Shown piece by piece: positions 8,124 to 12,726 of a DNA stretch of 12,726 bases. The stretch comes from Proteobacteria bacterium UBA6908 (GTDB lineage Bacteria > Pseudomonadota > Gammaproteobacteria > Acidiferrobacterales > UBA6901), in NCBI GenBank assembly GCA_002451085.1, contig DKBE01000089.1:4767-17492 (forward strand). The letters are read 5' to 3'. The position numbers and the translations under genes are program-made. The first letter of the stretch is position 1, and the number at the start of each line of letters is the position of its first letter. The notes under the pieces were generated by a model, which was not told the origin of the DNA, did not search any database, and saw nothing but the letters and a program-made list of their open reading frames with translations.

Positions 8124-8974
8124 GACAGCTCCCGATGTCGAATCTGGGTCTTGTAACCGCTGGCCGCGAAGTGCGCGGCCAGTTTCTCCACGAAGTATAC
8201 AGAACGATGCTGACCGCCGGTGCAGCCGATGGCGACTGTCATGTAGCTACGCCGCTCTGACTCAAAACCCGGCAGCCAGGTCTCGAGAAAGTGGATCAGT
8301 TCGTCGCGCATGCGCGCGACTTCGGAGTGCTGTTCCAGAAACGCGACCACCGGGGCATCGCGGCCGGTATAGGGACGCAGGGCCAGTTGCCAGTGCGGAT
8401 TCGGCAGGCAGCGCACGTCAAACACGAAATCGGCATCGGCCGGGGTTCCTTTCTTGTAACCGAAGGATTCAAACAGGAGGGTCATTCCGACGCTGTCCTC
8501 GGCGCTGGCGAAATCCTGCACCCGGGCGCGGAGCTCATGTGGGGTCGTGTGTGTGGTGTCGATCCGGATCGTCGGATTGTAGGCCAGCGGCTCCAGCAGC
8601 TTGCGTTCCAACCGGATGCCTTCCATCAGCGGCGTGTCCGGTCCGGTCAGGGGGTGGCGACGACGGGTTTCCTTGAACCGTTTGACCAGGGTGGCCTCAT
8701 CGGCTTCGAGATAGACAATACGGTAGTCGACCCCAAGCGCATGAAGTCGCTCGAGACTGGCCGGCAGCAGATCCAGAAAGGCGCGGTTGCGGGCATCGAT
8801 CCCGACGGCCGTGTGCCTCACATTTTCGGGTCCGGTGGCCACCAGTTGCTCGGCAAAATGCGGCAGCAAACCGGCCGGGAGGTTGTCGATGCAGTAGAAG
8901 CCGAGGTCCTCGAGTGCCTGCAGGGCGATAGACTTGCCGGATCCGGATAAACCGCTGACGATGAAAAAACTCAT
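8120..8974 (-). CDS. rapZ: RapZ family nucleotide-binding protein
   Basis: 284 residues. RapZ (YhbJ/YvcJ) has an N-terminal P-loop kinase-like domain and a C-terminal domain that binds glucosamine-6-phosphate. In E. coli it delivers the sRNA GlmZ to RNase E and so controls GlmS and cell-wall precursor supply. Visible: Walker A GLSGSGKS (8-15), YCIDNLP (27-33), PNPHW (191-195), and the sugar-phosphate loop GCTGGQHRS (250-258; Lys in E. coli GCTGGKHRS, Gln here). The C terminus ends in IRHRELS without the E. coli basic tail; the four RNA-binding basic residues known there (Lys270, Lys281, Arg282, Lys283) have no counterpart. The start at 8974 lies 21 bp after the hprK stop, with only a weak AGG upstream. 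The stop overlaps the EIIA start (ATGA, 8120-8123). Confidence 0.95.
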   Translation of the reverse strand: MSFFIVSGLSGSGKSIALQALEDLGFYCIDNLPAGLLPHFAEQLVATGPENVRHTAVGIDARNRAFLDLLPASLERLHALGVDYRIVYLEADEATLVKRFKETRRRHPLTGPDTPLMEGIRLERKLLEPLAYNPTIRIDTTHTTPHELRARVQDFASAEDSVGMTLLFESFGYKKGTPADADFVFDVRCLPNPHWQLALRPYTGRDAPVVAFLEQHSEVARMRDELIHFLETWLPGFESERRSYMTVAIGCTGGQHRSVYFVEKLAAHFAASGYKTQIRHRELS

Positions 8975-8995
8975 GCTTGATCGGCCTGGTGACTG

Positions 8996-9955
8996 TTAAG
9001 GAGATTTTCCCGACATGCTGTCCTGTTGCCGGCGGATCAGCTCTTCCAGCGGGTTGATGCCACGCATCCGCAGGATGTGGGCACGAGTGGCAGTTTCCAC
9101 CAACACGGCCAGGTTGCGTCCGGGGGCCACGTACAGCAGGACTTCGGGAATGTCGACGTCGAGCAGGGTGCGGGTTTTCTGTTCGACCTGGAGTCGGTCG
9201 ATCTTGGCCATGCGTTCCGGCGTCAGGGGCTGCAGGCAGACGATGAGTCGTAGGGTCTTCTCCGGGCGAACGGCGGTATCGCCGAACATGGCGCGGACAT
9301 TGAGGATGCCGAGACCGCGGACTTCGAGAAAATCGCGCAGCATGCGTGGACAGCGGCCGATCAGCACGTCCGGTCCGGTGCGTGAAAATTCAACGGCGTC
9401 ATCGGCAATCAGCCGGTGACCGCGCGACAGCAATTCCAGCGCCACTTCACTTTTTCCGCTGCCTGATTCACCGGTGATAAAGACGCCGAGACCCATGACC
9501 TCAAGAAATACGCCGTGCTGAACGGTTTTCTCGGCCAGTGAGCGGGTCAGGTAGTGTTGCAGGTGATCGATGATCTGCGGACTGCCCAGCGGGGTCACCA
9601 GCAACGGCAGGTCGGCGGCATCGGCTGCAGCAATCAGGTCCGGGTCGACGGTCTCGGCGTTCGCGACCACCACGATGGTGGTAGTGGGGCAGCGAAACAG
9701 GTTGTCGAGCGCCTGTTCGTGTTCGGCGTCCGGCAGGCGGCGCAGATATTCGACTTCCGCCGAGCCGAGAATCTGCACCCGGTTCGGGTGAACGTAGTTC
9801 AGGTGACCCACCAGCGCCATTCCCGGGTAACGTGCCGTCGCCGGTTCCAGCAGGCGTTCGGCACCGCCCTGGCCGGCCAGCCAACGCAGTTTGAGCGGAC
9901 CCTGTTGCGCTACGAACAGTTCACGGGCGGTGAGGATGGAGTTCATGCGGCTCAT
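8996..9955 (-). CDS. hprK: HPr kinase/phosphorylase
   Basis: 319 residues, normal for bacterial HPrK, the bifunctional enzyme that phosphorylates HPr on Ser46 and reverses this. Seen in order: N-terminal domain (1-130), conserved His147 in HGVFLEV, Walker A GESGSGKS (162-169), an Asp pair in LIADDAVEF (185-186), and the HPrK signature EVRGLGILNVRAMFG (211-225). All key elements look intact. The start may be Met1 (9955) or Met4 (9946); an in-frame stop lies a little upstream. Neither has a Shine-Dalgarno, and a 7-bp hairpin (9958-9975) ends 2 bp before Met1, so initiation may be weak or controlled. Gram-negative hprK genes often lie beside rapZ, ptsH and EIIA genes, as here. Its target HPr in this window has Ser46. 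Confidence 0.95.
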   Translation of the reverse strand: MSRMNSILTARELFVAQQGPLKLRWLAGQGGAERLLEPATARYPGMALVGHLNYVHPNRVQILGSAEVEYLRRLPDAEHEQALDNLFRCPTTTIVVVANAETVDPDLIAAADAADLPLLVTPLGSPQIIDHLQHYLTRSLAEKTVQHGVFLEVMGLGVFITGESGSGKSEVALELLSRGHRLIADDAVEFSRTGPDVLIGRCPRMLRDFLEVRGLGILNVRAMFGDTAVRPEKTLRLIVCLQPLTPERMAKIDRLQVEQKTRTLLDVDIPEVLLYVAPGRNLAVLVETATRAHILRMRGINPLEELIRRQQDSMSGKSP

Positions 9956-9957
9956 GC

Positions 9958-9975
9958 GCCGTGGCGGGCCACGGC
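9958..9975. promoter_or_regulatory. Hairpin immediately upstream of the hprK start
   Basis: GCCGTGG (9958-9964) pairs perfectly with CCACGGC (9969-9975) around a 4-base CGGG loop. On the hprK transcript it ends two bases before the ATG at 9955. It covers the place where a ribosome binding site would be. It lacks a following U run, so it is not a terminator. A role in limiting translation of hprK is an inference. Confidence 0.45.
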
Positions 9976-10002
9976 TGGATCAGTAACGGGACAAGCGCTG
10001 CT

Positions 10003-10031
10003 AGCATGTGGGTTTGCGCCGCCGCGGTCAA
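10003..10031 (-). promoter_or_regulatory. Candidate sigma70-like promoter for hprK
   Basis: On the minus strand TTGACC (10031-10026) matches five of six -35 consensus bases, and CATGCT (10008-10003) lies exactly 17 bp downstream as a weak -10 (three of six). It sits between the hpf hairpin and the hprK start, which fits a separate transcript for hprK-rapZ-EIIA-ptsH-ptsI. The -10 is poor, so this is tentative. Confidence 0.35.
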
Positions 10032-10065
10032 TAGCGGCACGGCGCCCGAATTCCGGGAAAGCCGG

Positions 10066-10092
10066 CCGCGCGGCCGGGGGTTGGCCGCGCGG
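10066..10092 (-). terminator. GC-rich hairpin after hpf, possible intrinsic terminator
   Basis: CCGCGCGGCC (10066-10075) and GGCCGCGCGG (10083-10092) form a perfect 10-bp stem with a 7-base loop, starting 7 bp after the hpf stop codon. On the minus-strand transcript the stem is followed by CCGGCTTTCC, so the U tract is short (three U). It could end the lptB-rpoN-hpf transcript, attenuate read-through into hprK, or protect the 3' end of the mRNA. Each arm is itself nearly self-complementary. Confidence 0.5.
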
Positions 10093-10099
10093 TGGGTGG

Positions 10100-10396
10100 T
10101 TAGCGATGGCTGGCCAACTTTTCCTTGTGCTTGAGCACCTGGCGGTCGAGTTTGTCGGCGAGGGCGTCGATGGCGGCATACATATCGGCACCTTCCGAGT
10201 TCGCATGCAGCTGGGCGCCCTTGGCGTTGATCGTGGCTTCAGCATGATGGCGATTCTTTTTCTTCTCGTGATGCAGCACGACCGTGGTGTTGGTCACGTG
10301 GTCGAAGTGCTTCTGGATGCGGCCCAGTTTGTCGGTAACATAGTTGCGCAGGGGGTCGGTGATTTCCATCTGCTGGCCGCTGACTGTAATTTGCAT
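10100..10396 (-). CDS. hpf: Ribosome hibernation promoting factor, short form
   Basis: 98 residues, the short HPF/YhbH type (E. coli HPF is 95), without the C-terminal dimerisation domain of long HPF. HPF binds the 30S decoding region in stationary phase and promotes 100S ribosome dimers. The S30AE-domain pattern is visible: MQITVSGQQMEITDPLRNYV, then HFDHVTNTTVVLHHEKKKNRHHAEATI, then DMYAAIDALADKLDRQVLKHKEK. A strong GGAGGA (10403-10408) sits 6 bp before the ATG. It lies 21 bp downstream of rpoN, as in most Proteobacteria, where the gene was long annotated as a sigma-54 modulation protein because of this location. Confidence 0.95.
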   Translation of the reverse strand: MQITVSGQQMEITDPLRNYVTDKLGRIQKHFDHVTNTTVVLHHEKKKNRHHAEATINAKGAQLHANSEGADMYAAIDALADKLDRQVLKHKEKLASHR

Positions 10397-10417
10397 GTGG
10401 TGTCCTCCGGGACAATC

Positions 10418-11923
10418 TTAAACGAGTGACTTTCTCTGGCTGGAAGGCGGAATGTGCAGCGCCTCGCGGTATTTTGCCACGGTACGCCGTGCAACATGAA
10501 TACCCTGTTCCGACAGGATTTCGGCGATCGTGCTGTCGCTTACCGGTTTCTCCGGCTTTTCCGCTTCCACCAGCTTCTTGATGAGTGAGCGGATGGCGGT
10601 TGCCGAACAGGTGCCGCCATCGGCGGTGGCGACGTGGCTGGAAAAGAAATACTTGAGCTCGAAGATGCCGCGCGGGGTCAGCATGTACTTGTTGGTGGTC
10701 ACGCGGGAAATGGTCGACTCGTGCATCTCCACAATTTCCGCGATGTCATGCAGCACCAGCGGTTTCATGGCTTCCGCGCCGTGCTCGAAAAATGCGCGTT
10801 GCCGGTCGACGATGGCGCGGGCCACTTTCAGCAGGGTTTCGTTGCGGCTGCTCAGGCTCTTCAGGAACCAGCGCGCCTCCTGCAGCTTGTCTTGCAGGTA
10901 GCGGTTCTCGGCGCTGTCGGAACCGCGGCGGATCAGGCGTTCGTATTCGCGATTGATGGTGAGCCGCGGCGAGGCGCTGGAGGTCAGATCGGCGCGCCAG
11001 ACTCCGCGAATCTTCTTAACCGTGATGTCCGGGGCAATATAGCCGGCGTGCGCACTCGTGGCGCTGGCGCCCGGGCGCGGGTTTAGTCGCTGGATCAGGT
11101 GGATGGCTTCCTGCAGGGTTTCGGTCGGCAGCTTCATGACCCGCTTGAGCTGCTTGTAATCACGGTTGGCCAGCAGTACCAGATATTCAGGCGTGGCCAG
11201 CTTGCGGGCGTTGTCCCGGTGCGCGGTAGCCGGATCAAGCGAACGCAGCTGCAACTGCAGGCACTCGGCCAGGTTGCGCGCCCCGACACCGGCCGGATCA
11301 AAATTCTGGATCTGGTGCAGTACGGCGAGCACCTCGTCGGCCTCGACGGCGGGTTCGCCGAGCACCTGCTGCACCTCTTCCAGGCTGCAGGTCAGATACC
11401 CGTCCTCGTTGATGGCGTCGATCAGGGCCTCGGCGATTCGTCGATCATTCTCCGAAAACGGTGTCATTTGCATTTGCCAGAGCAAATGTTCGCGCAACGT
11501 GGTCGGGGCGCTGTTGCGGGCATCCAGATCCGGCAGGTCCCCGTCGCCTTCCTGGCGCGTGGACGTGGTACGTGATTCGTAACCGTCTTCCCAGTTTTCA
11601 TTGCCGATCAGGTCTTCCTTGAACGCGTCATCGTCAATGGCGGCATCACGATCGACGGCGATCTCGTCCTGGCTGGCGGCTTCGCCGCTCTCTCCGTAGT
11701 CCTCGTCGGCGGTGTCGGTGGCTTCGCCAGCCGGTTCCGCGATGGGCTCTTCGCGGATGCTGTTTTCGTCCTCGATCTCCTCGAGCAACGGATTGTTTTC
11801 GAGGGCCTCCTGGATTTCCTGTTGCAATTCCAGCGACGACAGCTGCAGCAGGCGAATGGCCTGTTGCAGTTGAGGGGTGATGGTCAGGTGTTGACCAATT
11901 TTTAGATCAAGCGACTGCTTCAT
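10418..11923 (-). CDS. rpoN: RNA polymerase sigma-54 factor
   Basis: 501 residues. RpoN directs RNA polymerase to -24/-12 promoters that need AAA+ activators. Region I is the Gln/Leu-rich start (residues 1-50, LTITPQLQQAIRLLQLSSLE). Region II is a long, very acidic linker (about 50-125). The core-binding domain follows (about 125-300), then the DNA-binding part, with the RpoN box ARRTVAKYR at residues 478-486. The start at 11923 is certain from the conserved MKQSLDLKIGQ; in frame upstream there is a stop and no other start codon. The sequence just before it (GCAGGT) puts AGG too close to the ATG to act well as a Shine-Dalgarno. A short ORF that ends in an ATGA overlap may supply ribosomes. 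lptB lies upstream and hpf 21 bp downstream, the conserved order. Confidence 0.97.
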   Translation of the reverse strand: MKQSLDLKIGQHLTITPQLQQAIRLLQLSSLELQQEIQEALENNPLLEEIEDENSIREEPIAEPAGEATDTADEDYGESGEAASQDEIAVDRDAAIDDDAFKEDLIGNENWEDGYESRTTSTRQEGDGDLPDLDARNSAPTTLREHLLWQMQMTPFSENDRRIAEALIDAINEDGYLTCSLEEVQQVLGEPAVEADEVLAVLHQIQNFDPAGVGARNLAECLQLQLRSLDPATAHRDNARKLATPEYLVLLANRDYKQLKRVMKLPTETLQEAIHLIQRLNPRPGASATSAHAGYIAPDITVKKIRGVWRADLTSSASPRLTINREYERLIRRGSDSAENRYLQDKLQEARWFLKSLSSRNETLLKVARAIVDRQRAFFEHGAEAMKPLVLHDIAEIVEMHESTISRVTTNKYMLTPRGIFELKYFFSSHVATADGGTCSATAIRSLIKKLVEAEKPEKPVSDSTIAEILSEQGIHVARRTVAKYREALHIPPSSQRKSLV

Positions 11924-11967
11924 ACCTGCGGGCAGAGGGCACTGGAAGCACGGCGTGACAACATCAT
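11920..11967 (-). CDS. Possible 15-codon leader ORF overlapping the rpoN start
   Basis: ATG at 11967-11965 (a second in-frame ATG directly follows) opens a 15-residue frame, MMLSRRASSALCPQV, whose TGA overlaps the rpoN ATG (ATGA, 11920-11923). AAGGA (11976-11972) stands 4 bp before the first ATG and 7 bp before the second, a better site than the one in front of rpoN itself. I infer a role in translational coupling. Chance is a real alternative for so short a frame. Confidence 0.3.
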   Translation of the reverse strand: MMLSRRASSALCPQV

Positions 11968-12123
11968 TTCATCCTTGCCGGTCTTCTGTTTATTGGTATC
12001 AGTATCGAGATTGGACCGCACTGGGCTTCGGATCCTGCATGCTTCAAGTGTAGCCCATTTTGAGCGGTCAGGTGGACAGGGATATGGCTATGAATCAGTG
12101 AGTTAAGGCAGAGTCAGGGGGAG
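11968..12123. other. lptB-rpoN spacer without a confident signal
   Basis: This spacer, with the leader ORF, makes the 200-bp lptB-rpoN gap. It holds a somewhat AT-richer patch (about 11985-12010) and a -10-like TACACT on the minus strand (12052-12047), but no fitting -35 at 16-18 bp. No intrinsic terminator follows lptB. An rpoN promoter in here is likely from the gap size, yet I cannot place it. Confidence 0.4.
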
Positions 12124-12726
12124 TTACAGCCGGAAATCCTCGCCCAGATAGACCTTCTTGACCTCCTCATTATACAGGATGTCGGCCGGGGAACCGGCCG
12201 CCAGCGATTTGCCTTCGGAAAGTATATAGGCACGATCGCAGATCTTCAGGGTTTCGCGCACGTTATGGTCGGTAATCAGTACACCGATCCCGCGTTGCTT
12301 GAGGTGCATGATGAGTTGCTGGATGTCGAGCACCGAGATCGGGTCGACGCCGGCAAACGGCTCATCCAGCAGAATGAACCGTGGGCGAGTGGCGAGGGCC
12401 CGGGCGATTTCCACGCGCCGGCGTTCGCCTCCCGAGAGGCTCATGCCCAGGTTGTTGCGCCGCTCCGTGACGTGCAGTTCCTGCAACAGTTCTTCCAGTC
12501 GTTGCTCGCGATCGGCCGGGGTCAGGTCCGCCTGGGTTTCGAGGATGGCCATAATATTTTCTTCGACGGTCAGCTTGCGGAACACCGAAGGTTCCTGCGG
12601 CAGGTAACTCACTCCCAGGCGCGCGCGTTCGTGCATGGGCAGACGGGTTAGTTCGGTGTTGTCGAGATGGATGCTGCCGCTGTCCAGTGGCACCAATCCG
12701 ACGATCATGTAGAAGCAGGTGGTTTT
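12124..12726 (-). CDS. lptB: LptB, lipopolysaccharide export ABC ATPase (N terminus beyond window)
   Basis: The last 200 codons are present; the frame runs off the right edge inside the Walker A motif ([18 protein letters not shown]). E. coli LptB has 241 residues, so about 41 are missing, a good fit. LptB powers the LptB2FGC complex, which extracts LPS from the inner membrane for transport to the outer membrane. Visible: the Q-loop ([18 protein letters not shown]), the ABC signature [15 protein letters not shown], Walker [14 protein letters not shown] and the switch His in [11 protein letters not shown]. The LSGGERRR and FAGVDP forms are typical of LptB and not of branched-chain amino-acid ATPases, which it resembles. 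lptC and lptA would be expected upstream, to the right of the window. It shows that the cell has an LPS outer membrane. Confidence 0.96.
   Translation of the reverse strand, partial: KTTCFYMIVGLVPLDSGSIHLDNTELTRLPMHERARLGVSYLPQEPSVFRKLTVEENIMAILETQADLTPADREQRLEELLQELHVTERRNNLGMSLSGGERRRVEIARALATRPRFILLDEPFAGVDPISVLDIQQLIMHLKQRGIGVLITDHNVRETLKICDRAYILSEGKSLAAGSPADILYNEEVKKVYLGEDFRL

Noticed and set aside
9554..10429. 291-codon open frame on the + strand across hprK, the gap and hpf
   Set aside because: It crosses two real genes and their spacer, with low-complexity composition and no known motif.

Overview
The window is a GC-rich stretch of chromosome with gene content and order typical of Gammaproteobacteria. 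The deaminated-glutathione-amidase-like/tldD/pmbA block and the lptB-rpoN-hpf-PTS block also lie near each other in pseudomonads and xanthomonads (family knowledge, from memory). An hprK gene and an HPr carrying both His15 and Ser46 point away from enterics and Pseudomonas. They suggest a Xanthomonadales- or Chromatiales-like lineage; the genus cannot be named from sequence alone. I see no mobile element, tRNA, rRNA, CRISPR array or phage gene. This is core genome.

Layout. On the + strand: the 3' part of a carbon-nitrogen hydrolase (1-726), tldD (723-2171) and pmbA (2180-3520) form a tight operon. After a 108-bp gap comes mgtE (3629-4990), then a small stand-alone WYL-domain protein (5072-5596). 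On the - strand, reading right to left: lptB (partial at the right edge, stop at 12124), a 200-bp gap with a possible leader ORF, rpoN (11923-10418), hpf (10396-10100), a 144-bp gap with a strong hairpin and a candidate promoter, hprK (9955-8996), rapZ (8974-8120), an EIIA-Man-type protein (8123-7710), ptsH/HPr (7713-7444) and ptsI/EI (7401-5662). The two sets converge at 5597-5661.

How the genes work together. EI, HPr, HPr kinase/phosphorylase and an EIIA-Man-like protein make up a soluble, regulatory phosphotransferase chain; no sugar permease (EIIB/C) is encoded here. hprK, rapZ, EIIA and ptsH are packed in one transcript direction, and rapZ/EIIA and EIIA/ptsH overlap by 4 bp (ATGA), which suggests coupled translation. 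RpoN and HPF sit upstream in the conserved order. TldD and PmbA form the TldD/E protease. MgtE is a Mg2+ channel/transporter.

Most notable observations: (i) the EIIA-Man-like protein has Gln9 where the family has its phospho-accepting His, with a His at position 73 next to the pocket; (ii) RapZ lacks all four basic residues used for sRNA binding in E. coli RapZ; (iii) ptsN is missing from its usual place between hpf and hprK, where a 10-bp perfect hairpin and a promoter-like sequence lie instead; (iv) a 15-codon ORF with a good ribosome binding site ends in an ATGA overlap with the rpoN start, which has no usable Shine-Dalgarno of its own.
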